From positions 186,001-250,000 of the forward strand of contig NZ_CANLMP010000007.1 of NCBI RefSeq assembly GCF_947492405.1: a stretch of 64,000 bases of DNA. The letters are read 5' to 3'. A program made the position numbers and the translations under genes. The notes below the pieces were generated by a model. That model worked only from the letters and a program-made list of their open reading frames with translations, was not told where the DNA came from and searched no databases. Each line of letters opens with the position of its first letter. Position 1 is the first letter of the stretch. Below, in pieces: positions 1 to 10,000 of the stretch. This DNA is from an uncultured Aquimarina sp. GTDB taxonomy: Bacteria; Bacteroidota; Bacteroidia; Flavobacteriales; Flavobacteriaceae.

Positions 1-1902
1 CAAACCAAAAACATATCCAGAAACTGGACTTCATTTAGTCAGTCTGTAGTGGTAACAGCAGACTCTACAAAGAAGTTTAAGGTGATTGCAAAGGTAAAAG
101 TTGAGACAGATGGTGAAAAAACTTGGGCTGGGATCTGGGCCCGTGTGGATAACAAAGCTGATCAAGGAAGAGGTTTTTTTGATAATATGAGGAATAGGCC
201 CATAAAGTCTGATACCTGGAATACTTATACAGTTCAGGGAGTGATTGATGCTAAATCCGAAAAACTGGTTTTTGGTGGGATTTGTACCCATAATGGTAAA
301 TTTTTCTATGATAAATTTGAGGTCTATATTGAAGATGATGCCGGAGAATTTCAGCCAGTACCAATTGATAATGCCAGTTTTGAGACGCAGGTAACTACTA
401 CTAGCTTTCCTGGATGGACTTCAGGTATTTCTGGAGCTAAGATATTGGTGAGAGAATTTTCATTTACTAGTACGCAGGATCGAGTAGATGGTGATTATGC
501 GCTTTTAGTAGAAGGAAAAGGAATCTCAGAAAACACAGGAAGTATAGAAGGTGTTTTCCCTAATATAGGCATGGTGATAGCTATCTTTTTTATCTTACTC
601 CTGTTGTTTTCACTAATGACCTATACTTCTTCTACCGAAGATGAGCAATGGTCCATCTGGGGGCGAGTTGGATTTAGGTTTTCGTGTATCTATTTTTTAT
701 TTTTTATCTTTTTTTACAACAATGGAGCGTATCCCTTTTTTGAGGAACTGGTAAAGATACCTATAGACCTCATGCAACAATTTGTGCCCTGGTTTGGTGA
801 AGACATCGTGGGGATTCCTTATCGCGTAAATACCGGACCTAATGGTAGTGGAGATACGAGTTATGAGTATTTGCTCGTATTTGTAATTTTTATGTTCGCT
901 GTACTGGGTACATTAATTTGGTCTTTATTAGATAGAAAGCGCCCTAATTATAAAAAACTATATTATTGGTTAACTACAGCGATGCGTTATTATGTAGGAC
1001 TGATGTTGATTAGCTATGGATTGGTAAAAGTGATTCAATTGCAGTTTCCGGCTCCTAGTTTTTATAGACTTATGCAACCCTATGGAGAATCTTCGCCTAT
1101 GGGATTAGCCTGGACATTTTTAGGGTTTTCTGAAGGGTATAACATGTTTATGGGTATTGCAGAAGTACTAGCAGGGTTATTGTTATTTAGACGTACCCTC
1201 ACATTTGGAGCGGTTATTACTTTAATGACTGCTTTAAATGTCATGGCGGTCAATTACTTTTTTGATGTTCCGGTTAAGTTATTATCTACACATCTGGTAA
1301 TAATGACTTTGTTTCTATTAGCTCGAGACATAAAGAGAGTTATGACATTTTTGGTCACCAATAAGGCTGTAGAAAAACTTACTGTAATACAACGCCCTGC
1401 ACTAAAAAAATGGATTCATATTAGTTTGAATGCTTTAAAAGGACTGATTATAGCGTTTGCATTGGGTTATGGTTTTTACGAAACTTTTAAGGGTAGCAAA
1501 CTATATGGTACAGAACGTCCTAAGCCGGCATTATACGGTATATATGAAGTGACAAACTATGTCATTAATGGAGATACTATTACACATTATAAAAGCGATA
1601 GACGTTGGAAAGATATTAGATTTGAAAGAGAAGGAAGCGTTCAAGTAACAAGAATGAGTAAAGAGAAGATGCGTTACAGCGTAGAGATAGACTCCACAGC
1701 TCAAAAAATTAAATTTATCTCATCTTCTGGGGAATCCGATTCTTTTGATCTTAACTATACTAAAACCAAAACCACTTTAGATTTTAACTATATCCATAAA
1801 AACGATACGATCTATGGTCAAACCAGACGATTGGATCAAGATGATTTTTTATTAACGAATAGAGGTTTTCATTGGATAAGTGAAAATCCTTTTAATAGAT
1901 AA
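1..1902 (+). CDS. DoxX-like integral membrane protein with N-terminal extracytoplasmic domain, 5' truncated
   Basis: The frame is open from base 1, so the true start lies outside the window; a GTG/ATG inside would only give an internal start. The visible protein begins with a beta-rich region of about 175 residues that resembles a carbohydrate-binding jelly roll (TWNTY and WTSGISG type strands). It is followed by about seven hydrophobic segments. The central part (around residues 305-425 counted from base 49) has the pattern of the DoxX family of membrane proteins. A soluble C-terminal stretch of about 120 residues follows, outside or inside the cell. Function unknown; DoxX assignment is by pattern only. 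A palindromic hairpin follows the stop. Confidence 0.65.
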   Translation, partial: QTKNISRNWTSFSQSVVVTADSTKKFKVIAKVKVETDGEKTWAGIWARVDNKADQGRGFFDNMRNRPIKSDTWNTYTVQGVIDAKSEKLVFGGICTHNGKFFYDKFEVYIEDDAGEFQPVPIDNASFETQVTTTSFPGWTSGISGAKILVREFSFTSTQDRVDGDYALLVEGKGISENTGSIEGVFPNIGMVIAIFFILLLLFSLMTYTSSTEDEQWSIWGRVGFRFSCIYFLFFIFFYNNGAYPFFEELVKIPIDLMQQFVPWFGEDIVGIPYRVNTGPNGSGDTSYEYLLVFVIFMFAVLGTLIWSLLDRKRPNYKKLYYWLTTAMRYYVGLMLISYGLVKVIQLQFPAPSFYRLMQPYGESSPMGLAWTFLGFSEGYNMFMGIAEVLAGLLLFRRTLTFGAVITLMTALNVMAVNYFFDVPVKLLSTHLVIMTLFLLARDIKRVMTFLVTNKAVEKLTVIQRPALKKWIHISLNALKGLIIAFALGYGFYETFKGSKLYGTERPKPALYGIYEVTNYVINGDTITHYKSDRRWKDIRFEREGSVQVTRMSKEKMRYSVEIDSTAQKIKFISSSGESDSFDLNYTKTKTTLDFNYIHKNDTIYGQTRRLDQDDFLLTNRGFHWISENPFNR

Positions 1903-2200
1903 AACACTATTAGTAACCTTATAATAAGGTTTATAGTCAGAGGTGCAATAGACCATTACTTATGTAATCTCTTCTTTTTTTCGATGTGCTCAACTATTTC
2001 AAAACAGGTTTCGATTGTTTTAGTTTATAGGTACAACATTTAGCTTTAGCTATCCTCTTATTTTTTAATTAATTATGGAAGAGTAACTTAATTGATTAGG
2101 GGTTATATTTTACAAAAAGATGAAATCAATAGGTAACATTTTTCCTATTTATGACACTTACCAATACCAATCATTTTATATAACACAAAAAGCAACATCT
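1903..2200. other. Intergenic region with a palindromic hairpin
   Basis: No gene is visible. Just after the preceding stop is a near-perfect palindrome, AACCTTAT (1915-1922) with ATAAGGTT (1924-1931), which could end the upstream transcript although no strong T-tract follows. The same AGTAACCTTAT start reappears after the next gene (2786 onward), and the following 80 bases of both gaps look weakly alike. Confidence 0.35.
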
Positions 2201-2776
2201 ATGCAAACATTATTTAGAGGTATTGTCTTACTTATAACTCTGACATGTACATTTTTACAAACCACGTTTGCTCAACAGCAAAAAGGAACATACATTAATG
2301 CATCGATAGGATTGGGAATCACTACGCCTAACGAGAATGTTGATGTATACGGTAATGGTATTTATATTCAAGGAGAATATGTCTGGGCTCCTAAAAAATG
2401 GTTTAGTTTAAGACCGTATGTTGGTTATATTAATACCTCTACGGATGAAGATGGTTTATCAGAAAATCTTATTGGAGCAAGGGCATCTACAAATGCTTTT
2501 TTTGCAGGAGGAAAAACCAAATTGTCTATCCCTATTCCGTGGGTTGCTCCTTATATAGAAATAGGATTAGGAGCTTCTGTAGGATCTTTTGAAACAGTGA
2601 CCCCTACGATCAACGAAAAAGAGAATGGTGTAACACTCCATATTCCTTTTTCGTTCGGATTGGCATTAGGACGCCATAATAATGTGGATGTAGGATTAGC
2701 GTATTATTTTTATCCTATGTTAGAGCAATTTAATGGAGCTTTTGCTGTGGGAATTTCATTTCCGTTGAATAGATAG
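2201..2776 (+). CDS. Outer-membrane beta-barrel family protein
   Basis: The ATG at 2201 is chosen because it starts a clear Sec signal peptide (MQTLFRG, hydrophobic core, cut after TTFAQ); an in-frame ATG at 2120 would bury it. The mature part, about 165 residues, alternates polar and hydrophobic residues with many Gly and aromatic residues (GLGASVGS, FSFGLALG) and ends in a hydrophobic/aromatic strand with a basic tail. This is the layout of a small porin-like barrel of Bacteroidota. It would sit in the outer membrane. No ligand can be named. It lies alone between two hairpin-bearing gaps. Confidence 0.7.
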   Translation: MQTLFRGIVLLITLTCTFLQTTFAQQQKGTYINASIGLGITTPNENVDVYGNGIYIQGEYVWAPKKWFSLRPYVGYINTSTDEDGLSENLIGARASTNAFFAGGKTKLSIPIPWVAPYIEIGLGASVGSFETVTPTINEKENGVTLHIPFSFGLALGRHNNVDVGLAYYFYPMLEQFNGAFAVGISFPLNR

Positions 2777-2992
2777 AAAAGCAAAGTAACCTTATGATAT
2801 GATAAGGCATGTAGTTAAAGAGTAGAACATTATCGTTTGTGTAAGTTGTTCCTTTTTTCCATATGCACGGTTATCTTATAATAGGTTTTCACAGTTCTGG
2901 CTAATAGATATGATACGCCTATGGTTTTAACTATTGTAAAAACAAGGTTAACAGAAGATTTAAAGTAAGTAAAAGAAGATAACACAATAGTA
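2777..2992. other. Intergenic region with hairpin similar to the one at 1915
   Basis: Hairpin CCTTAT (2790-2795) / ATAAGG (2802-2807), loop GATATG, 14 bases after a stop codon. The leading AGTAACCTTAT is identical to that at 1912-1922. No further feature is supported. Confidence 0.35.
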
Positions 2993-3490
2993 ATGAAACA
3001 TACAGAAGAGCATTATACATCATTCTTTATGGACGAAGATGATTATTATATAGATGTAGTAAGAAGTTATGGCAATGGGAGGAGATTTAGATTTAGTCCT
3101 TATGCATTTTTCCTGGGAGTATTTTGGCTTTTATACAGGAAAATGTATTTAACCGTTTTCACATTATTCTTATTGGGTATGGCCGAAACGATGTTTATGG
3201 ATTTATTATATGAAAATTATCTAATTTCGGATCGAACCTATAAAACGATAGATATTATATCCAGAATATTATGGAGTGCTGGTTTAGGTTTCTTTGGAAA
3301 TAAATTCTATATACTTGAAGCAAATAGAAAGATATCCAAAGTGTTAAATAAAAATTTATCCGAAGAAGATACAAGAGTTCAACTTGGTAAACTAGGCGGA
3401 ACCACTTTATTACCACATTTAATTATTATAATTCTAACGGGCGTGCTTGCGTTTTTATTTAGTCAAGGATATATAGAAGATGTTTGGTGA
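2993..3490 (+). CDS. Small membrane protein, DUF2628-like
   Basis: A 165-residue protein with a short polar N-terminus, then the pattern FSPYAFFLGVFWLLYRKMY, which is characteristic of the DUF2628 family of unknown function. Membrane helices are at about 36-52, 55-75, 85-105 and 142-160. A polar loop (residues about 108-135) sits between helices 3 and 4. The ATG at 2993 follows an A-rich leader typical for these bacteria. Function unknown. Confidence 0.65.
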   Translation: MKHTEEHYTSFFMDEDDYYIDVVRSYGNGRRFRFSPYAFFLGVFWLLYRKMYLTVFTLFLLGMAETMFMDLLYENYLISDRTYKTIDIISRILWSAGLGFFGNKFYILEANRKISKVLNKNLSEEDTRVQLGKLGGTTLLPHLIIIILTGVLAFLFSQGYIEDVW

Positions 3491-3789
3491 TAACAATACT
3501 CAATGTTTGTTTTAAGTATTATTACTCTCTACAAGCATCTCTTACTTCCTTAAAAGAGCGAATCATTTTGTTGTGGCACCAAAAAATGTTTAGGGAGGTA
3601 TAGTATTCTAAAGACAGTTACACCCATTACAATCGCATTGGTTACTATTTTTACTAGTATTTTTTGTAATCAATGTATCAATTGCATTGAGGATAGTTTT
3701 GAGAAGCGTTTGTAATTCTCAGAGTTCCTTTTTTTATTGCTCCTTATATTAAGTACGTTACAATTGTGAAATGTTACCTGAAACGAATT
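3491..3789. other. Intergenic region without a gene
   Basis: About 300 bases with no convincing coding frame. A weak hairpin AATACT (3495-3500) / AGTATT (3515-3520) directly after the upstream stop may end that transcript. Apart from AT-rich runs nothing else is supported until the operator at 3790. Confidence 0.4.
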
Positions 3790-3833
3790 TACGGAAATCC
3801 TCAATTCTAAAATATTCCTTTTTATTACATTTA
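3790..3833 (+). promoter_or_regulatory. Palindromic operator plus -7 element (site 1 of the 22-bp-spaced set)
   Basis: TACGGAAATCCTCA (3790-3803; 12 of 14 bases of TACGGAAATCCGTA), then exactly 22 bases, then TACATTTA (3826-3833), one base from TAnnTTTG. No TTTG-type -33 box is present in the spacer. Transcription would begin near 3840, leaving a leader of about 20 bases before the ATG at 3861. Same arrangement as at 14449, 16319, 17256 and 19543. Confidence 0.6.
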
Positions 3834-3860
3834 AAAGGTAACCCTTCTAAACCCTATAAG

Positions 3861-4670
3861 ATGTATAAAAAATTACTGGTGTTCATTTTCCTATTGATAT
3901 ATAGCTTTTCCTTTGGTCAGAGCTCTTCGATTACATTAATATCCTGGAATATTCGCGATTTAGGAAAAACAAAAGATAATAAGGAATTAGAACGAATAGC
4001 CGATATTGTTAAGGATGCAGATATTGTAGCGATACAAGAGATTGTTGCAGGATTTGGTGGAGCACAAGCGGTGGCAAAACTAAATGATATTCTTAATAGA
4101 AAAGGAGTTGCATGGGATTATGTAATTAGTAACCCAACGCACAGTCCTCCATATATGACGGAGCGATATGCATACATTTGGAAAACAAAAGATATTAAAA
4201 TCAAAACCAGAGGAAGATTACTAAAAGAAGTAGATTCTAAAATTGATAGAGAACCTTTTTTAATCGATTTTTATATGGATAGAAGAAAGTTTACTATTCT
4301 AAATTTTCACTCTCGTCCTTATAGTAAGAATCCTAAACCAGAAATAGAAGCATTGACAAGGTTTGTAGCAGATTCTCTTAAAACGCCGCTAATTTTGGCA
4401 GGAGATTTTAATACGAATGAAAATGATGAGGTATTCTCATCATTTAAAAAAAGTGGTTACAGCGTAGCTACCACGAATAAGAAAACTACGTTAAAGCGTT
4501 CTTGTGTAAGTGGCTCTTATCTCAATTATGTTATTGATAATATTTTTTATTCTAAAAATATAACTAAAATCAAAGGAAGTGTTATTGATTTTGTAAAGGC
4601 CTGTGATGAACTTCCCAAAGCAAGAAAATTGTCTGATCATTTACCAGTGTATTTAGAGTTTACATTCTAA
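3861..4670 (+). CDS. Secreted endonuclease/exonuclease/phosphatase (EEP)-fold hydrolase
   Basis: Start at the ATG 3861, which opens a signal peptide (MYKKLLVF, core, cut after SFGQ); an upstream in-frame ATG at 3771 would place the promoter inside the gene. The mature part has the DNase I-like metal hydrolase motifs in order: SWNIRDL, QEIV (catalytic Glu), NFHSRP, GDFNTNEND (catalytic Asp/Asn) and the final SDHLP (catalytic Asp-His). The family includes nucleases and phosphodiesterases; the substrate is not decided here. It is predicted to act outside the cytoplasm. Its stop codon directly abuts the stop of the convergent gene at 4671, with no spacer or terminator. The operator at 3790 suggests shared control with the 4671-14425 operon. 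Confidence 0.85.
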   Translation: MYKKLLVFIFLLIYSFSFGQSSSITLISWNIRDLGKTKDNKELERIADIVKDADIVAIQEIVAGFGGAQAVAKLNDILNRKGVAWDYVISNPTHSPPYMTERYAYIWKTKDIKIKTRGRLLKEVDSKIDREPFLIDFYMDRRKFTILNFHSRPYSKNPKPEIEALTRFVADSLKTPLILAGDFNTNENDEVFSSFKKSGYSVATTNKKTTLKRSCVSGSYLNYVIDNIFYSKNITKIKGSVIDFVKACDELPKARKLSDHLPVYLEFTF

Positions 4671-5489
4671 TCAAAACCCAAAAAACCCTTTTTTGTCTTT
4701 ATTTGCTTCCTTATATTCATTCAGTTTTGTTATGAATACTTGATCAAGTTCACTGATAGAAGTATTGATCTCAGATATACTCGTTTTTACTGTTTTTTCA
4801 ATAGCTTGAATATTGTCTACAAGTGTTTGTATTTGATTGTCTTGAAGTAGTGTTTTGAGCTTTGCGTTTGTATCATCCGTCATTGTATGAACGGTATTTT
4901 TGCTAATTTCTAAGGATTCGGTTATTGCTTTTTCACCTTTGGTAGCTATATGTCTTATTTTAGTATCCAATGTGTTTTCTATAGTTGCCACAGTGTTTTC
5001 CATTTCATTTTGGATAAGTTTTAGGCTTTTTTCATAGCCCGAAATTAACAGCTTACTTTTACCATACAGTTTTTCTAATGCTTCGTGACTATGTATTAAT
5101 AGTGGCTTTAATTCTTGATTTTTAGCAATGCTTTCTTCAGTTCTTTGTAGTAAGCTTTCCAGAAGTGTATTGGTCTCTTTAACCAAAGCTGTTAATGATT
5201 GGTAGTCTGATTTTATGAAGCTTGTTAATTCATGAAAATTCTTTCTGTAATTTTTTGTGAATGTTTTTGTTGCGTCTTCAATATCGTTTAATTTACTTTC
5301 TGTATTTTGGGAGAAAATAGTCACATTTTTATTGATGCTATCAATACTTCGATAAAATGATTGGTTGATTTTTTTAAGCTCATTCGTTATATAGTTGTGA
5401 TTATTCTTTTTATAGGCATCCAGGTATTTACGTAATTTATATAATACAATAAGATGCGTAATCGTGAGTAGTATGATTAAATATATCAT
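4671..5489 (-). CDS. Membrane-anchored coiled-coil protein, last gene of the cytoskeletal operon
   Basis: 272 residues. One N-terminal membrane helix (about residues 2-19) is followed by a long, Lys/Glu/Asn/Thr-rich, helix-forming stretch with heptad-like hydrophobic spacing to the end and a short FFGF tail. The pattern is that of a single-pass inner-membrane protein with an elongated coiled-coil, somewhat like methyl-accepting or RmuC-type rods, but no family is recognised. It starts 6 bases after the preceding gene ends. In context it could be a scaffold linking the filament-type proteins encoded upstream to the membrane (inference). Confidence 0.6.
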   Translation of the reverse strand: MIYLIILLTITHLIVLYKLRKYLDAYKKNNHNYITNELKKINQSFYRSIDSINKNVTIFSQNTESKLNDIEDATKTFTKNYRKNFHELTSFIKSDYQSLTALVKETNTLLESLLQRTEESIAKNQELKPLLIHSHEALEKLYGKSKLLISGYEKSLKLIQNEMENTVATIENTLDTKIRHIATKGEKAITESLEISKNTVHTMTDDTNAKLKTLLQDNQIQTLVDNIQAIEKTVKTSISEINTSISELDQVFITKLNEYKEANKDKKGFFGF

Positions 5490-5495
5490 GTGAGT

Positions 5496-7073
5496 TTAGA
5501 TTATTTTGATAGTTACTTTGTTTACAACTTTCCATTGATTTCCCTCTAGCGTCATTTCTCCGTCACCTCCTATTTGCTCAATAGTAGTTCCGTTTCTATT
5601 GAAGTTTTCACTGGTTAGATTACAAATAGGTAATAAAAAGATATCATAACTCTGTATCCCTGCCTGCATCATATCAGGATAGTCATATAAAAGGCTGAAA
5701 GTCGCTCGAGAAGTATCATTAGGATTTATAATAAATTGTAGAGCACTATCACGTTCCTTTATTTTTGATTTTTTATCAGCAGCAACTGCTCCTTCGCCAT
5801 TTGTAAAAGGGAAATACACAGTTAGATTTTCCCGAACTCTTTTCTCTATTTCAAGGTTGATATTCATTTTGATTTCTGTAATATGTCTGGATAATTGATC
5901 ATTATTAATGGTTGGAGGTAACTCGTGAATTAAATTCCTTTTAGATCTCTCTATAAGCGTATGTATTTCTTCAGAAGAAATAGTTTCGCTAACCTGTGTA
6001 GATATAAAAGAGTGACTTTGTAATTCTTGTTCTATTTTTGTTGTTGCTTGTTTCCTATCGTTACATTGTTTTAATGATGCTTCAAGTGAAATAGTACTAT
6101 TTTTTAGCTTTTGATCAATGGATTTTTGGAGTTCACGTTTTGAAGAAAATCGATTTGACTGTATGTTTTCTATTAATTCTGATTTAGATTTTTCTAAAGT
6201 ATCTTTTATAGTAGCTATACAATCTGAAGGGTATGCAGCAGTAAATTCTGCGATCCAACTAGCAGATGCCTCTTTTGTAATCTCTTCAATTTCCTCGGCA
6301 GATAGATTATCTGTTGTGGTTTCTGATATATCTAAAAAATTAGTATTTGTAGCAGCTAATCTCTTTTTGATTTTAAAAAACAAGATTCCTAAAAAGATGT
6401 TTAAGACTAAACTTATGATTAAAATTATCAATAGTATGGTGCTATAGTCTTTTATGATAGTTTCGAAACCTTGTTTTGATGTTGGTTTTTCTTTTTCATC
6501 TGGAATTATTGTTGATATATTTTGGACTTGCTCATCTTCGTTTTCTATCTTTTCATCATCAATTTTAGTTATTTTAAAATTATTTATGGCTAATGTTATT
6601 TGTTCTTTTATTTTAGAAATAAGCTTTTTATAGGGTTGTTCATTTCCCTTATTTTTTATAATACTTTTGGAAATCAAACTTGTACTTAGAATTGCTTCTA
6701 AGGAATCTGTGAATTCCTTTTTTGATAAAAAATCACTTTCGATATATTGTTTTCTTAATTTAATAAATCGTTCCGTGTAACTGTAAAGAGAATCTATATT
6801 TCGATCAGTTCTATCAAACGCATTAAATATTGATAGCATACTGTCCAATTTGACATTTCTTAAGTTTGGAATAGCATTCTGATTATTTTCAAAAGCTCTA
6901 TCTTTCATAACCAAATGAAGGCTTTTATAAGCAATGCTATCAAACAGTTTCTCAATCAGTTGTTTATTTTCATCGATTACCTCATTAGAATTCGTTTGAC
7001 CAATGAGTGTATACCAATTTAATATTATACATATTAATACTATAGAGAATTGTATCTGTGTTTTTTGTTTCAT
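5496..7073 (-). CDS. Bitopic membrane protein with periplasmic and cytoplasmic helical domains, cytoskeletal operon
   Basis: 525 residues. A signal peptide (cut near LIGQ, residue 26) is followed by a periplasmic region of about 185 residues rich in Asp, Lys and Ser, one strong membrane helix at 211-233, then a cytoplasmic helical/coiled-coil part (about 260-420) and a C-terminal beta-rich domain (about 425-525). No family is recognised. The topology would let it couple a periplasmic signal or structure to the cytoplasmic filament-type proteins. It is separated by 2 bases from the giant ATPase gene upstream, so translational coupling is likely. Confidence 0.6.
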   Translation of the reverse strand: MKQKTQIQFSIVLICIILNWYTLIGQTNSNEVIDENKQLIEKLFDSIAYKSLHLVMKDRAFENNQNAIPNLRNVKLDSMLSIFNAFDRTDRNIDSLYSYTERFIKLRKQYIESDFLSKKEFTDSLEAILSTSLISKSIIKNKGNEQPYKKLISKIKEQITLAINNFKITKIDDEKIENEDEQVQNISTIIPDEKEKPTSKQGFETIIKDYSTILLIILIISLVLNIFLGILFFKIKKRLAATNTNFLDISETTTDNLSAEEIEEITKEASASWIAEFTAAYPSDCIATIKDTLEKSKSELIENIQSNRFSSKRELQKSIDQKLKNSTISLEASLKQCNDRKQATTKIEQELQSHSFISTQVSETISSEEIHTLIERSKRNLIHELPPTINNDQLSRHITEIKMNINLEIEKRVRENLTVYFPFTNGEGAVAADKKSKIKERDSALQFIINPNDTSRATFSLLYDYPDMMQAGIQSYDIFLLPICNLTSENFNRNGTTIEQIGGDGEMTLEGNQWKVVNKVTIKII

Positions 7074-7075
7074 AG

Positions 7076-10000
7076 TTACACTCCTTTAAATTGGTTTATT
7101 TTTTCTGATACAATAATTTTGGAGAAAGCATATAAATAGGCTTTTATCGCTTCAAAAAATAAGGAGTCACTTAAGTTAGATTCTTGCTCTACGGTTATTT
7201 TATAATTGATGACTTCTCTAATGGTATCACTAATTTTGGAAGGATCAGAAAAGAATTTTTGTAACTTTTTTGGATTGTAAGATTTCTCCAAACCAAAGTT
7301 TTTAATCAAATCAGCATCAAACCATAATTCATCAAAGAAGTAATCGAAAAAACTGATTACATTTTCTGTTACTTCTTGTATAGTAAGGTCAGATTCTTTT
7401 ATAAAATTAGCATACTGAACTGTTTTCTTTCTATCAGTATCTGAATCAAGAATCAAGTCTTTTGCGTTCCCTATAGAGATATAAAAGTTGCTGGTATCTG
7501 CTTCTGAATTTGATTTTATCTGTTCCAATCCTTTGATACCACCAATTGCCGTAGATTCTTTTGGATTTTGCAATATTTGTAGTTCTATTGGTGGAACTTC
7601 TTCTTTGTTAAAGATTTTCTTTACAATAAGACATGTAAGATGAGCAATACCTTTAGATCGATTTAAATCATTGGATCCATTAGTGATTGCTAATAATTTA
7701 GCTCCATTTCCACTTACTCCAACATAAGATGGAAATTTTTGGATACTACTCATTCCCAGGATCTGAAAAGAATGATAGAAGATAGCACTATTATGTATGA
7801 GAAATAGCAATTTAAATTCACTATCCAGTATCAGTTTTTTAGCAAACCCTTTATAATTGAAAAAGTAACTTATTAAATCTGTGGATAATAATCCTTTAGA
7901 ACTTTTTATATAATCAATAATATCTGTTTTAGAAAAGTCAGTACCAAAAGCCTTTCTCATGACTGATTCGTACTTTGATACAAAACCATTATCAAAAGGA
8001 TCATTATTACTCCTAGATTCGAAAAGACTGTTTCCGGCAAATCTAAATGAGGTAGTTAAAGCAGGTTTATTATTCTCAAATACAATCATATCTGTTGTTC
8101 CTCCACCAATATCGAGATTCATATAGATTTCTCCAGAACCAAAAGTTCTGTCATAACTATAATACGGAGCCCAGGATTCTGTAATACTGGTTAGCTTTTC
8201 GATATTCGAAGATTTGCTGTAGTAGCTGGTGTATAGTTCATTCCAGATATCATTGAAAACTGTCATCTGATTACTACCCATACTCAAAGGTTTAAACCAT
8301 AATAGATTGGTTGCTTCGGGATTGATTCCTTCACTCAATAATTTATTTCTTCCCATCCAGACGAGCTGTTCTATGAATGCTTTTAATTTGTTTTGGGCTG
8401 CGATATTGGTTCCGTCCGTTACACCCCATTTGATATTAGAATGTACAAAATCAAAATCCCGGCGTAATACACGTTGTCCGAAACCAAAAGGAATATTGGT
8501 ACTGGATAATACATTAACGTTATTGGTTTGTTCAGGATTTGTATCATTATCAATGTTGATAATAGAACGAATAGGGAATTTAAACAGCGCTTCTTTTCCT
8601 ATCAGTGTAGGCAAAAATTCTGCAATTTGAGCAGCCCCATAGACAGGTTTAATAGGATCTAATTCGTACTTTTTAGATACTTCTAATTCCTGATTTGGTT
8701 GATGTAACATAACCATATCCGGATCCGCAGATTGCTCATTTCCTTTATAAGAGGATAAATTTTCTATGGTATTCGATGTTTTAATAGCTACAAAACTGTT
8801 GCTGGTTCCTATATCAAAGGCAATAGCAGCCTCTCCATTTGCTAACGAAATAGCTTCTCCCATCAATGGAATTAAAATACCTTCTGAGATTACGTTTTTA
8901 TCAATGTTATCAATGCGCACGTGAATAGCATCAAAGGTAGCATCTGTCTTTGTGTCCAATTGTATTTCTCCTTGTTCATTTTTATGAATAGTTGTTACGT
9001 CCAGATAATTGGTTACACACGGATATTTCTCATTACTTCGTGTTCTGGAATGTATTTTTGAAGGAATTTTTAATACTTTGGGTTTGGTAAGTTCTTCCCT
9101 TATAAATTGATACGATATTTCTTCCCCTTTAAGATGATAAGAGAGTATCTTGTATTTATCATTATACTTTGTATCCGTTACTCTAAAGAATGGATAGATC
9201 CCAAATGCCATAGAAGTTTTAATCAAAGCTCCGTGTTCATCATTATCAATGGTTTCAGGGTTTACGGCATCATATGTTCTTTCAAAACGAATAGTTCCTT
9301 TTCCTTGATCTGCTTTTACAGGAATTTCTAGCGTTACTACAATAGCACCCATTTTCAATTTGTCAATAGAGATTTGTTTTTTTAGATCTTCTAAGGTGAA
9401 ATAATTGAAATAGGTTTCTTTAATAGGTAATATTACATTATCGACTATACCCGACGGTAACCAGAATTTAGCCTTATTTGCCGGATAATCTAATTGTATC
9501 AGATGTTTAGAAAGTAAATCATCTCGTGTAATCCAAGGGTACTCAACGACAGATTGAGGTAATTTTCTTTTCTGGATGGGTGTATGGGTATACAACTTGA
9601 CATCTTCAGTAAATTTATTACCACCATAATAATTCCATCGCTTTTTGTTTATACCTTCTAATAAAGCTAAAGGTGGGTTTTTTAAAGTTTTTGATGTTTG
9701 TATGATATAGTCACTATCTTTAATAGACTGAGCTTCTTCTAGGCTATCGAATTTGTCACAAATAAAAGGAATGGTTCCTCCTAAGAAGCTTATTTCCTGG
9801 TTATTGATTTCCAGAATTTCGTATTCATTTGTATATTCTTCTCCTTGATTTCTGCTAAGACCGTTAATGGTTTTTAGAATATGTTGATCTTCGATATGAT
9901 TTCTGCTATGTTCGATATAACTATATACTTCTTTAAAAGATTGAGTAATGGTAGGATTAGATGTGAAGAAGACGTTCATGAATTCCTGAAAACTTGGATT

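Noticed and set aside
2920..2933. TATGGTTTTAACTA, similar to the operator
   Set aside because: Only 11 of 14 bases match and no -7 element lies 22 bases downstream (AGATTTAA).
3771..3860. Longer N-terminus of the EEP-fold enzyme from ATG 3771
   Set aside because: It would place the -7 element inside the gene and bury the signal peptide.
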